A stretch of DNA of 64,000 bases, taken from positions 1-64,000 of the forward strand of contig NZ_DF967524.1 in NCBI RefSeq assembly GCF_000971475.1, in the 5' to 3' direction. Below the pieces are notes generated by a model. That model had not been told where the DNA came from. It ran no database searches and worked only from the letters and a program-made list of their open reading frames with translations. The first letter of the stretch is position 1. Every line of letters starts with the position of its first letter. Shown here piece by piece: positions 40,641-49,376 of the stretch. Both the position numbers and the translations under genes were made by a program. This stretch comes from Sulfuricella sp. T08 (GTDB taxonomy: Bacteria; Pseudomonadota; Gammaproteobacteria; Burkholderiales; Sulfuricellaceae).

Positions 40641-40704
40641 TTGCCGCAAGCTTACCTGATATGGATTCTTGAGGCTTGGGGGTCTGCGGTTACGCCAGCT
40701 TTGG

Positions 40705-41667
40705 TCAGAATAATACTTCTTTCGAAATGCCGTTGCGCATGAGAATGTGGCTCAAGGATTGCAGCGCTTCAAGCTGAATCTGGCGCACCCGCTCTCGGGT
40801 GATTTCGAGAGTCTCGGCAACCTTTCCCAGGGTGTGGGTTTGGTGGCCATTCAGGCCGAAGCGCCGCTCTACCACGCAGCGCTGTTTGCTTCCCAGTTCA
40901 TCCAGCCATTGCTGTACGAGCGCCTCAAGCTGGGTCTGCTGCAACTGCACATCGGGCGGCAGGATGTTTTCGTCGGGAATCGCGTCACCCAGGGAGAGGC
41001 TCGGGTCGATATCCAGCGGCGTATCCAGGGATGCCATGCGTTCATTCAGGTTCAACACGTAGCGTACATCGGCCACCGGCTTGTCCAGCAAGAGCGCCAC
41101 CTCTTCCGCGCTGGGCTCATCGCCTTTACGGGACTCAAGGTGACGGAACGCCTGCAGGCAGGTGTTCATCTCCCGGATTACATGCACCGGAATGCGGATG
41201 GTGCGCGACTGATTCATGATGGCGCGTTCGATATTCTGCCGTATCCACCAGGTGGCGTAGGTGGAAAAACGGAACCCTCGCTCAGGCTCGAACTTTTCCA
41301 GGGCATGTATAAGTCCCAGATTGCCTTCTTCGATCAGGTCCAGCAACGCCATGCCACGGTTGATGTAGTGTTTTGCGATGCTGACTACCAGGCGAAGGTT
41401 GCATTCGATCATGCGCTGGCGAGCATTGAAGTCGCCCTCTCTGACGCGGGTTGCAAGCTCACGCTCTTCCTTCGCTGTCAAAAGGGGGTTGCGCCCGATC
41501 TCATTGAGATAGATCATTGTGGCATCGCCTTGGTATTCGACGCTGCATGTTCCCATTCCGGACGGGAGTTCCATTAATTCTTCTGGCGGCTGAGTGGATT
41601 CTTCTTCCAGGATTTCCAGAATGCCATCTTCTTCCGGGTCGATTTTATTGAGAGTCATTGCGAACAT
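40705..41667 (-). CDS. rpoS: RNA polymerase sigma factor RpoS
   Basis: The product has 320 residues. Region 1.2/2 (MIYLNEIGRNPLLTAKEERE, then HYINRGMALLDLIEEGNLGL and FRFSTYATWWIRQ) and region 4 (LGLNGHQTHTLGKVAETLEI-like, TRERVRQIQLEALQ) match RpoS with its typical MNQSRTIRIPVHV. It directs general stress and stationary-phase genes. AAGGA seven bases before the ATG supports the start. No nlpD is directly upstream, which is the usual neighbour. Confidence 0.93.
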   Translation of the reverse strand: MFAMTLNKIDPEEDGILEILEEESTQPPEELMELPSGMGTCSVEYQGDATMIYLNEIGRNPLLTAKEERELATRVREGDFNARQRMIECNLRLVVSIAKHYINRGMALLDLIEEGNLGLIHALEKFEPERGFRFSTYATWWIRQNIERAIMNQSRTIRIPVHVIREMNTCLQAFRHLESRKGDEPSAEEVALLLDKPVADVRYVLNLNERMASLDTPLDIDPSLSLGDAIPDENILPPDVQLQQTQLEALVQQWLDELGSKQRCVVERRFGLNGHQTHTLGKVAETLEITRERVRQIQLEALQSLSHILMRNGISKEVLF

Positions 41668-42024
41668 GTTCTTTTCCTTATGTCTGTTCGTTCTTTGGAA
41701 ATGCTCAGTGATTTTCTTCGACGTGCAGGAATCAGTCTACAGAAGTGGACGAAGACCTAGAATAAGGAGAGTACGTATTCTGTAGTAAGGAGAAACACGT
41801 ATTTTGTAGTAAAGAAAATGCTTATTTCAGAGCCAAGATTTTGATACTGCAGTACAGGTCATTGGCAATGACAAGATGATATATTCGCTGTTCAAAACAG
41901 ACTGGGGTGGTATTGGGAGGGCTGGTCATCGATTCCAATTGCTGCACTGTGGCAGGATTTGGCGTTATCAATTGTCGAATTGCTTACAGCCTATTGCACC
42001 AGGCCGATGTCGTGAGAAATTGCC
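41668..42024. promoter_or_regulatory. rpoS upstream region with short tandem repeats
   Basis: The divergent gap between rpoS and the ROK gene contains two 24-base tandem units (about 41769-41816) that share ACGTATT-TGTAGTAA-GA. The rest is AT-rich. No promoter boxes are certain. The repeats may bind a regulator of rpoS or be accidental slippage. Confidence 0.4.
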
Positions 42025-42918
42025 ATGAAGCTGGGTATTGACCTCGGGGGTACCAAAATCGAGATCATCGCTCTGGATGACGAAGGCGGTGAACTCTTGC
42101 GCCGGCGCGTACCTACCCCTCAGGGCGATTACTCCGGCACGTTGCGGGCAATTGCCGATCTGGTGCATCAGGCGGAAGCTGCACTCGGGCAGGTTGGAAC
42201 GATCGGCATTGGTACGCCGGGTGCCATTTCCAGGGCCACCGGCCTGCTCAAGAATTCCAATTCAGTGCACCTCAACGGCCAGCCGATTGTTCAGGACCTG
42301 GAATCCTTGCTGCAGCGCAAGCTGCGGATCAGCAATGATGCCAACTGCTTTGCCCTCTCTGAAGCCACGGATGGCGCCGCTGCCGGTGCCGCGGTGGTGT
42401 TCGGGGTCATTATCGGGACGGGCACTGGCGCCGGCATTGTCGTTAACGGCCATGCCCTGACTGGCGCCAACGGCATCGCCGGCGAGTGGGGGCACAACCC
42501 ACTGCCCTGGCCAGAAGGCGCGGAGCTTCCGGGGCCGGCCTGCTACTGCGGGCAGCACGGCTGCATCGAGACCTTTCTTTCCGGGCCGGGGATGATGGGA
42601 GATCATCAGCGTGTTAACGGTAAGAAACTCGACGCCGCAACCATCTCGGCACGGGCGGCGGGCGGTGATGTCGCGTGCGATCTGACCTTGCAACGCTATG
42701 AAAATCGCCTGGCGCGCTCGCTGGCTCACGTGATCAATATTCTTGACCCCGATATCATCGTGCTGGGTGGCGGTATGTCGAACATCCAGCGCCTGTACAA
42801 AAATGTGCCCAGGATTTGGGGGCGCTTTGTGTTTTCCGATCGGGTGGATACGCGACTGGTGCGCAACCGGTTCGGCGATTCCAGCGGTGTGCGCGGTGCC
42901 GCGTGGTTGTGGGAATGA
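42025..42918 (+). CDS. ROK family sugar kinase (fructokinase/N-acetylglucosamine kinase type)
   Basis: The product has 297 residues. The phosphate-binding GIDLGGTKIEI at 4-14, NDANCFALSEA with catalytic Asp105, the EWGH metal motif (154-157), and the zinc motif CYCGQHGC (173-180) are complete. It phosphorylates a hexose, most likely fructose or N-acetylglucosamine. No sugar transporter is next to it; 66 bases separate it from the repressor gene. Confidence 0.92.
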   Translation: MKLGIDLGGTKIEIIALDDEGGELLRRRVPTPQGDYSGTLRAIADLVHQAEAALGQVGTIGIGTPGAISRATGLLKNSNSVHLNGQPIVQDLESLLQRKLRISNDANCFALSEATDGAAAGAAVVFGVIIGTGTGAGIVVNGHALTGANGIAGEWGHNPLPWPEGAELPGPACYCGQHGCIETFLSGPGMMGDHQRVNGKKLDAATISARAAGGDVACDLTLQRYENRLARSLAHVINILDPDIIVLGGGMSNIQRLYKNVPRIWGRFVFSDRVDTRLVRNRFGDSSGVRGAAWLWE

Positions 42919-42957
42919 GGTAGAAGTCAGGGCCAGGCTAGACAGGACTTGACTGGC

Positions 42958-43001
42958 GAACGATCGTTCACTACACTTCAACCCATGTCGAACGATCGTT
43001 C
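42958..43001. promoter_or_regulatory. Twin GAACGATCGTTC palindromes at the repressor gene start
   Basis: Identical 12-base perfect palindromes lie at 42958-42969 and 42990-43001, 32 bases apart (three helical turns). The second overlaps codons 2-6 of the repressor gene. The GAAC-N4-GTTC pattern resembles the SOS box of Gram-positive bacteria, not the CTGT-N8-ACAG box of most gamma- and betaproteobacteria. Probable autoregulatory operators. Confidence 0.7.
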
Positions 43002-43560
43002 TTACCTGGACCAGCTCCAGGACTACTATGCCCAGCATCGGATCTTGCCTTCCTACGCTACCATGGCCGGGTTGCTCGGCCTCAAGTCGAAATCCTCGGT
43101 GGCGGCGCTGGTCGCACGCCTGAAGTTGCAGGACTTTCTCGAAGTCACGCCGGACAAGCGGCTCAAGCCGGGCGGCAGGTTCTTCGAACGCCTGCTTGCG
43201 GACAGTGTGCGGGCGGGTTTTCCCAGCCCGGCCAACGATGTCCAGCACGATATGTTGACCATCGACGAATATCTGGTCGAGCGTCCCTCGCAAACCGTGC
43301 TGGTGACAGTCAAGGGCGATTCCATGATCGATGCCGGCATCCATCCCGGCGACATCGTGGCGGTGGAGAAGAGGCCAGCCGCGAATGTCGGAGACATTGT
43401 CGTCGCCATCGTCGACAACGAATTCACCCTCAAATATCTGGAACGGGAAAAAGGCCAATTTGTTCTGCGCCCGGCCAACCCTGCCTACCCGATTATCCGC
43501 CCGACCGGATCGCTGGAGATTTTCGGCGTGGTGGTCGGCCTGGTCAGGAAATACAAATAA
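42985..43560 (+). CDS. HTH-UmuD/LexA-type self-cleaving repressor
   Basis: The product has 191 residues from the ATG at 42985. Residues 1-60 form a winged helix-turn-helix (PSYATMAGLLGLKSKSSVAALV). RAGFPSPA (76-83) contains the Ala77-Gly78 cleavage site in a UmuD-like context. The S24 catalytic pair is Ser113 (GDSMIDAGI) and Lys150 (EFTLKYL). The core reads like UmuD, the front like LexA, so it probably represses its own and the following polymerase gene and is cleaved by RecA filaments. A standard LexA may exist elsewhere. Confidence 0.85.
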   Translation: MSNDRSYLDQLQDYYAQHRILPSYATMAGLLGLKSKSSVAALVARLKLQDFLEVTPDKRLKPGGRFFERLLADSVRAGFPSPANDVQHDMLTIDEYLVERPSQTVLVTVKGDSMIDAGIHPGDIVAVEKRPAANVGDIVVAIVDNEFTLKYLEREKGQFVLRPANPAYPIIRPTGSLEIFGVVVGLVRKYK

Positions 43561-43660
43561 GGTGAGGGGTGAGGAGTAAGGGGTGACGGGAAAAAACAAT
43601 TCACCACTATGGTTCTTTTGACCTTAACTTCTCACTCCTATCTCCTCACACGTTAATGCC
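43561..43660. repeat. Imperfect inverted repeat between repressor and polymerase genes
   Basis: A GTGAGGGGTGAGGAGTAAGG-type arm at 43562-43581 is complementary, with several mismatches, to CTTCTCACTCCTATCTCCTC near 43628-43647. This resembles dispersed GTGAG-rich repeats of betaproteobacteria. No GAACGATCGTTC box is present here. Confidence 0.5.
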
Positions 43661-44893
43661 ATGCTCGTTACCGACTGGCCGCATGCCATCGCCCACGTCG
43701 ATGCTGACTGTTTCTATGCTTCCTGCGAACTGGCGCGCCGCCCCGACCTGAGAAACCGCCCGGTGTGCGTCCTCTCCAGCCAGGACGCCTGCGTGGTGGC
43801 CAAGACCTACGATGCTAAGGCGGCCGGGATCAGCACCGGCATGCCGGTGTGGGAGGCGAAGAAGCGGCTTCCCCAAGCCGAGTACATCCCCGCCGATTTC
43901 GGCTATTACGGCCAGATGTCGGACAAGTTGTTCGCCATCCTCGCCCGTTTTTCGCCGGACATCGAAGTCTATTCCATCGACGAGGGTTTCATCGACCTGC
44001 GCGGCCTGCGCAGCCTGTGGCGCAAGGGCTACGGCGAGATTGCCAATGCCATGCGGAAAGCGGTCAGGCACGAAACCGGCATCACCGTTTCGGTCGGCGT
44101 TTCCGTCACCAAAACCCTGGCCAAGATCGCTTCCGAATTTAACAAGCCGGACGGCACGACTATTGTGCCGGGGCGGCGCATTGCCGAATTCCTGGCCCGC
44201 GTCAAAGCCCGCGATATTCCCGGTATCGGCGCCAACCGCGAAGCCTTGCTCGACAAGTTCGGGATAGTCACCGCACTTCAATTCATCGAAGCCGATGAAG
44301 CGCTGATCAGCAAGCTGATGGGCCGGTCGGGAACCGACCTGCGGCACGAACTGCGCGGTGAGCGGGTGTTTGCGCTGGAGCTGGAACCCCGCCTGCCGAA
44401 AAGCATCGCCCGCACCGCCTCCCTGGGGGAGATCATTGCCAGCCGTGAAACGCTGGCCGCCCACCTGACCCATCACACCACTCGCGTGGCGACGGAACTG
44501 GTGACGAAGAGCTACCTGGCAGCGAAACTGGCGGTGTTCCTGCGCCTGAAATCGTTCGACAGCACCAGCGTGGAAATCAGGCTCGACTACCCGACCAGTA
44601 GCTATTTTGTCCTGTCCAGAGCGGTGCAGGCGGCGCTGGAGCGGCTTTACCAGCCTGACCAGTGGTATCGCGGCTGCGGGGTGATCGCATCGGAGATCCG
44701 GTTCGTCGCCAGTGTGACTCCCGATCTGTTCGGCATCATGGAACAGGATGGACGGCAGGGCGCGCTGCTGGAAACGATGGATGCAATCAACGGCAAGTAC
44801 GGCAGCGGTTCCGTGCGGATGCTTGCCAGCCTGCCGCTAAAAAGGCATGAAAAAGCCCGGCTCTTCAACTATCCTTTATTTGAAGTGGACTGA
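43661..44893 (+). CDS. Y-family DNA polymerase (DinB/UmuC type)
   Basis: The product has 410 residues. [19 protein letters not shown] with Asp14/Asp16, [10 protein letters not shown] (catalytic Asp-Glu), [20 protein letters not shown], and the helix-hairpin-helix DIPGIGANR are present. It extends past damaged bases with low fidelity. Order and spacing after the UmuD-like repressor suggest a umuDC-like pair. The C-terminal beta-clamp motif is not certain. The gene starts with [11 protein letters not shown]. Confidence 0.93.
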   Translation: MLVTDWPHAIAHVDADCFYASCELARRPDLRNRPVCVLSSQDACVVAKTYDAKAAGISTGMPVWEAKKRLPQAEYIPADFGYYGQMSDKLFAILARFSPDIEVYSIDEGFIDLRGLRSLWRKGYGEIANAMRKAVRHETGITVSVGVSVTKTLAKIASEFNKPDGTTIVPGRRIAEFLARVKARDIPGIGANREALLDKFGIVTALQFIEADEALISKLMGRSGTDLRHELRGERVFALELEPRLPKSIARTASLGEIIASRETLAAHLTHHTTRVATELVTKSYLAAKLAVFLRLKSFDSTSVEIRLDYPTSSYFVLSRAVQAALERLYQPDQWYRGCGVIASEIRFVASVTPDLFGIMEQDGRQGALLETMDAINGKYGSGSVRMLASLPLKRHEKARLFNYPLFEVD

Positions 44894-44906
44894 TTGGGCG
44901 GGTGAA

Positions 44907-45329
44907 ATGGTCAACGCATACTGGGAGCATTTTCCGCACCAGGCCGATATCGGCGTGCGCGGCGTCGGGCCGACACTGGCGGCAGCCTTCGAGCAGGCGG
45001 CGCTGGCGATGACTGCCGTGACGACCGACTTGGCGCTGGTGGCGCCTGCTGAATCCGTGGAAATTGCCTGCGAGGCGCCAGATGACGAATTGCTGCTGGT
45101 GGATTGGCTGAACGGCCTGATCCTGGAAATGGCGACCCGCCGTATGCTGTTCAGCCGCTTCGCGGTGACCCTGGGCGGACACCGCTTGCGCGCCACCGCC
45201 TGGGGCGAGCCGGTGGACGTGGCCAGGCATCAGCCGGCAGTGGAAATCAAGGGCGCCACCTACACCGAGCTCAAGGTGGGCAAAACTGAAACCGGGCTGT
45301 GGTTTGCCCAGTGCGTGGTGGACGTGTGA
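44907..45329 (+). CDS. Archease
   Basis: The product has 140 residues, the family's length. [20 protein letters not shown] at the N-terminus and the end [34 protein letters not shown] match the archease (COG1371) metal-binding fold. Archease stimulates guanylylation and turnover of RtcB. The in-frame start at 44847 lies inside the polymerase gene; the ATG at 44907 matches the family start. It is separated from rtcB by the palindromic element at 45334-45597. Confidence 0.9.
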   Translation: MVNAYWEHFPHQADIGVRGVGPTLAAAFEQAALAMTAVTTDLALVAPAESVEIACEAPDDELLLVDWLNGLILEMATRRMLFSRFAVTLGGHRLRATAWGEPVDVARHQPAVEIKGATYTELKVGKTETGLWFAQCVVDV

Positions 45330-45333
45330 CGTT

Positions 45334-45597
45334 ATCCTAGAAACCTCAGTTGACCGCTCGACTGGATATTTACCAAAAGTAGGCGCCTCTAGGCGACACT
45401 GTGATTTAAAAAGAACTGTTTCATGATTTACCGTCTCACCCGGTTGGTGAGTCCGCTACGTGGCGGATTGCACGGTTTTTACGGCGCATGGCTGCGTTAC
45501 AACGCCTTGGAATGGAATGACCATTCCGCGTTGTTGTGCCTTGCCCTGCACCCCAAAAACCGCACACTCCACCCCGTCCAACTAAGGTTTCTAGGAT
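45334..45597. mobile_element. MITE-like palindromic element between archease and rtcB
   Basis: ATCCTAGAAACCTCAGTTG (45334-45352) and CAACTAAGGTTTCTAGGAT (45579-45597) are inverted repeats with 18 of 19 matches. Inside, CGGTTTTTACGG and a CCCCAAAAACCG arm, then GCGTTACAACGC and GCGTTGTTGTGC, and finally GGAATGG/CCATTCC (45509-45527) are nested inverted arms, so the whole segment can fold into one long hairpin. No protein is encoded. The right end supplies the first two bases of the rtcB ATG and its AGG. No target duplication is seen. Confidence 0.65.
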
Positions 45598-47026
45598 GGA
45601 CCTTTCCCAGTTCGAACGCGTATCGGATTACGAGTGGCGCATCGCTCCGTTCGGCAGGATGCGCGTGCCGGCGGTGATCTATGCCGACAAGGCACTACTG
45701 CTTGAAATGGACCAGAAGGTTTACGAGCAGATCACTAATGTCGCCATGCTGCCGGGCATCGTCAAGGCCGCCTATGCCATGCCCGACGCGCACTGGGGCT
45801 ACGGTTTCCCGATCGGCGGGGTGGCTGCCTTCGACCCCGGCGAGGGCGGCGTGATCTCCGCCGGCGGGGTGGGGTTCGACATTTCCTGCGGGGTGCGCAC
45901 CCTGCATACCGGCCTGAAGGCCGCGGATCTCGCGCCGATCAAGCAGAAGCTGGCCGACCGTTTGTTCGCCCAAATCCCGGCTGGGGTGGGCAGCACCGGT
46001 CGTCTGCGCCTGGATGCGGCGGAAATGGATGCGATGCTGCGGGGCGGGGCTCAATGGGCGGTTAAACGCGGCTACGGCACCGAGGCGGATCTGAATCGTA
46101 CCGAGGAACACGGCCGCATGCCCGGCGCCGAACCGGACAAGGTTTCGGAGCACGCCAAACACCGCCAGCGCGACGAGGTCGGCACGCTAGGTTCCGGCAA
46201 CCACTATCTCGAGTTGCAGGAGATCGTCGAAATTTACGATGCCGAGGCAGCCGAGCGCTTCAGGCTGCACCCGGGCGAGGTCGTGGTCAGCATCCATTGC
46301 GGCTCGCGCGGGCTGGGGCACCAGATCGGCACCGAGTTCCTCAAGCAGATGGTGATTGCTGCGCCGGGCTATGGCATCCAGTTGCCCGACCGCGAACTCG
46401 CCTGCGCCCCGCTCGATTCCCCGCTCGGCCAGGACTACCTCGGCGCGATGCGCGCTGGGGTCAACTGCGCCTTGGCCAACCGCCAGGTCATCACCCATCT
46501 CACCCGCGAGGTGTTCACCGAAATCCTGCCGGGCAGCCATTTGACCCTGATCTACGACGTTTCGCACAACACCTGCAAACAGGAGCAACACACGGTGGAC
46601 GGCAAGCCGCGCACCCTGTTCGTGCACCGCAAGGGGGCGACGCGCGCCTTCGGTCCCGGCCATCCGGCGCTGCCTCAGGATTTGCGCGATGTCGGCCAGC
46701 CGGTGCTGATCGGCGGCAGCATGGGCACGGCTTCCTATGTCCTGGTCGGCACCGCACAGGGCATGGAGCGCTCCTTCGGCTCGGCCTGCCATGGCGCCGG
46801 CCGCGCCATGAGCCGCCATCAGGCCACTCGCCAGTGGCACGGCAGCGATCTGGTGCGCGAGCTGGCAAGTCAGGGCATCCTGATCCGCAGCCCCTCGCTG
46901 CGCGGCGTGGCGGAGGAAGCGCCGGGCGCCTACAAGGACGTGAGCGCGGTGGTGGAGGCGGCCGATCGCGCCGGGCTGGCGCGGAAAGTGGCCAAACTCA
47001 AACCCTTGGCGTGCATAAAGGGATGA
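45596..47026 (+). CDS. rtcB: RNA-splicing ligase RtcB
   Basis: The product has 476 residues. GGVGFDISCGVR (Cys metal ligand), HCGSRGLGHQIG, HNTCKQEQH and the guanylylated-His region HGAGRAMSR are the hallmark motifs. RtcB joins 2',3'-cyclic phosphate or 3'-phosphate RNA to 5'-OH RNA using GTP and Mn2+. It forms an RNA-repair set with archease (upstream) and RtcA (at 18921). The start MDLSQFERVSDYEWRI overlaps the end of the palindromic element. It overlaps the DUF72 gene by four bases. Confidence 0.95.
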   Translation: MDLSQFERVSDYEWRIAPFGRMRVPAVIYADKALLLEMDQKVYEQITNVAMLPGIVKAAYAMPDAHWGYGFPIGGVAAFDPGEGGVISAGGVGFDISCGVRTLHTGLKAADLAPIKQKLADRLFAQIPAGVGSTGRLRLDAAEMDAMLRGGAQWAVKRGYGTEADLNRTEEHGRMPGAEPDKVSEHAKHRQRDEVGTLGSGNHYLELQEIVEIYDAEAAERFRLHPGEVVVSIHCGSRGLGHQIGTEFLKQMVIAAPGYGIQLPDRELACAPLDSPLGQDYLGAMRAGVNCALANRQVITHLTREVFTEILPGSHLTLIYDVSHNTCKQEQHTVDGKPRTLFVHRKGATRAFGPGHPALPQDLRDVGQPVLIGGSMGTASYVLVGTAQGMERSFGSACHGAGRAMSRHQATRQWHGSDLVRELASQGILIRSPSLRGVAEEAPGAYKDVSAVVEAADRAGLARKVAKLKPLACIKG

Positions 47027-47751
47027 ATGGGCGTACCTTCGTCGGCACCAGCGGCTGGGACTATCCGGACTGGTCGGACGGCTTCTATGGCGGCATTCCC
47101 CATAAGGACTGGCTCGCTTTCTACGCGCGTCATTTCAATGCCGTCGAGGTTAACGCCACCTTCTATCACCACCAGCGCAAAAGCACTTTCGAGCATTGGC
47201 GCGACCAGACCCCGGCGAATTTCACCTTCGCCATCAAGGGGCACCGCTATCTCACCCATGTGAAGCGATTGCTCGATCCGGAACAGCCGCTGCAGCAAAG
47301 CCGCGAGGCGGCAGCCGGCTTGGGCGGGAAGCTGGCCGTGATGCTGTGGCAGATGCCGCGCAGCCTGCACAAGGACATGGTGAGGTTGCAGAACTTCGCC
47401 AATGCCCTCGCGGCATGGCCGGAAGTGCGCCACGTCCTGGAATTCCGCCACGCTTCCTGGTTCGATGACGAGGTCGCGGTCTGCCTGTGCACCCATCGGA
47501 TTGCCAACTGCTGGTCCGACGCCGCCGATTGGCCCTTATGGGATGCGGTCACCACCGATCTGCTTTACCTCCGCCTGCATGGGCATGCCCGCACCTATGC
47601 TTCAGCCTATAGTGATGGCGAGCTTGGCGACTGGGCCGAACGGGTGAGGGATTTGCAGGCGCAGGGGCGCGATGCCCATGTCTATTTCGACAACACCGCG
47701 GCCGGGGCAGCGCTGCACAATGCACTGAGGCTGAAGGAGATGCTGGGTTGA
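47023..47751 (+). CDS. DUF72 family protein
   Basis: The product has 242 residues. FVGTSGWDYPDWSDGFYGG and FNAVEVNATFYHHQ at the N-terminus and the YLRLHGHARTYASAYSDGEL region are typical of DUF72 (YecE), a TIM-barrel family without an established reaction. The ATG overlaps the rtcB stop (ATGA), so the gene is translationally coupled. The long in-frame stretch upstream of 47023 lies inside rtcB and is not part of the protein. Confidence 0.88.
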   Translation: MNGRTFVGTSGWDYPDWSDGFYGGIPHKDWLAFYARHFNAVEVNATFYHHQRKSTFEHWRDQTPANFTFAIKGHRYLTHVKRLLDPEQPLQQSREAAAGLGGKLAVMLWQMPRSLHKDMVRLQNFANALAAWPEVRHVLEFRHASWFDDEVAVCLCTHRIANCWSDAADWPLWDAVTTDLLYLRLHGHARTYASAYSDGELGDWAERVRDLQAQGRDAHVYFDNTAAGAALHNALRLKEMLG

Positions 47752-47885
47752 GCAAAAACGTCAATTCATTTGTTACAGAGTCACAGAAAAGTGGGGTTAG
47801 CAGGGATGGGTGGCTTTATCTCCCAACTCGAAAAACATGAGCCAGCCCTTGCTTGAAGGAAGCACTGAAGAGATCAAATTGACAA

Positions 47886-49376
47886 TCAGGTATTCGCGTC
47901 ATCATAAAACCGAATCTGATTGCCCCCGGCCTCTTTGCCTTGATACATCGCCATATCGGCCCACTTGATAATATCTTCCGCACTGGCTTCGTTTTTGATA
48001 AACAGCGCCAAGCCGATGCTCGATGTGCAATGATGCTCAATGCTCGTTTTCGCTTGCCCCTCATGCTGAATTTTTAGCACATAAGGCTCTGCCAGAGCGG
48101 TACGGATTTTTTCAGCGACGATGCTGGCTTGCGTGGCGGACTCGGCTTTATCTTTGTCCAGTTCGCTGAGCATTACCACGAACTCATCCCCGCCAAAACG
48201 GGCGACGGTATCAACCTCACGCACGCAACTGGTGAGGCGCTTTGCTACCTCTATCAGCAGCAAATCGCCCACATCATGCCCGTGCTTATCGTTGAGCGGC
48301 TTGAAATTATCCAGATCCAGGAACATCAGCACGCCATAAAGGCCGTTGCGCTTGCTGGCGGCCATGGTGTGTTCCAGACGGTCGTTTAGCAGGCGACGGT
48401 TGGGCAACTTGGTGAGTTCGTCATAGAACGCCAGATTGCGGATTTCATCCTCGGCCTGTTTACGTGCGGTGATATCGTGGGACACAACGACCACACGACT
48501 CGCCTTGCCCTGACTGTTTTTGATCAGCCCACCACAAGACTCCATGTGGCGGATGTCGCCGTTCGGCAGAACGAATCGGAATTCCGTCCGATGGCCGATG
48601 CCGGATTGTACGGTTTCCTTGAATATCCGTTCCAGATGCTCCCGGTCATCCGGATGTATCTCGGCAAAGGAGTCTGTGCCCTTCATGGCTTCGGTATTGC
48701 CAAAAAGTTTAGCGTATGAGGGACTGTTGTAGAGTCGTCGTCCTTTCAGATCGAGCACCGCGATAAAATCGTCGACGTTCTCGGTGATCATGCGAAAAAA
48801 TTCTTCCTGCTCGCGCAGCGTTTCTTCCACCCGCTTATGCCCGGTGATGTCGGTCAGCACGGCACGCACCACTGGTTCCTTGCCATCTTTTCTCAGGAGC
48901 CTGCAATCCAACTGGGCGAAAAAGCGTGGCCCGTCTTCGCGCTGGAGTACTAGTTCACAAGTCAGTGGTTCGTCGTGTGTTAGTACGTTTAGAAAATCGC
49001 GATGCCAGTGGTCGCGGTCCTTAGTGGCAACGAAATGGGTGAAACGGCGGCGCAGTAGTTTGTTGCGCTCCACCCCGAGCAGCGTGGCGCCGGTAAGGTT
49101 GATTTCGTCGATCATGCCCTCGTGGTTGAGGGTGAGGTAACCGACGGGAGCAAAGTCATAGAAATCCACATAGCGGTCACGGGATTCCTCCAGTTCAATC
49201 TGGGACTGACGCAAGGCCTCATTCTGCATCTCCAGTTCGATCTGATGCACCTGAAGTTCGTGCAGGAGTTCCTCGTCGGGGCACTGCTTCAGCTTCGTCT
49301 TCGATACGCGTGCAAGTTGTGCCTCCGCTTCCTGTCGCAATTGCGTGGGATTTTTGTCGGTTCGTTTCATGGCCAT
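47886..49376 (-). CDS. PAS-PAS-GGDEF diguanylate cyclase
   Basis: The product has 496 residues from the ATG at 49376. An N-terminal coiled coil (about 30-65, HELQVHQIELEMQNEALRQ) is followed by PAS domains at about 65-185 and 190-305 and a GGDEF domain (ARFGGDEFVV, motif 395-399) with an inhibitory RxxD site (Arg386-Asp389). No EAL domain and no membrane segment, so it is a cytosolic c-di-GMP synthase with product inhibition. The PAS domains may bind a ligand or haem. Confidence 0.9.
   Translation of the reverse strand: MAMKRTDKNPTQLRQEAEAQLARVSKTKLKQCPDEELLHELQVHQIELEMQNEALRQSQIELEESRDRYVDFYDFAPVGYLTLNHEGMIDEINLTGATLLGVERNKLLRRRFTHFVATKDRDHWHRDFLNVLTHDEPLTCELVLQREDGPRFFAQLDCRLLRKDGKEPVVRAVLTDITGHKRVEETLREQEEFFRMITENVDDFIAVLDLKGRRLYNSPSYAKLFGNTEAMKGTDSFAEIHPDDREHLERIFKETVQSGIGHRTEFRFVLPNGDIRHMESCGGLIKNSQGKASRVVVVSHDITARKQAEDEIRNLAFYDELTKLPNRRLLNDRLEHTMAASKRNGLYGVLMFLDLDNFKPLNDKHGHDVGDLLLIEVAKRLTSCVREVDTVARFGGDEFVVMLSELDKDKAESATQASIVAEKIRTALAEPYVLKIQHEGQAKTSIEHHCTSSIGLALFIKNEASAEDIIKWADMAMYQGKEAGGNQIRFYDDANT

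Noticed and set aside
42262-43599. 445-codon minus-strand open frame
   Set aside because: It is antisense to the ROK kinase and the repressor gene and has no family signature.
46297-47022. Long N-terminal extension of the DUF72 frame
   Set aside because: It lies inside rtcB in another frame with Arg/Pro-rich shadow composition; the real start is the ATGA overlap at 47023.
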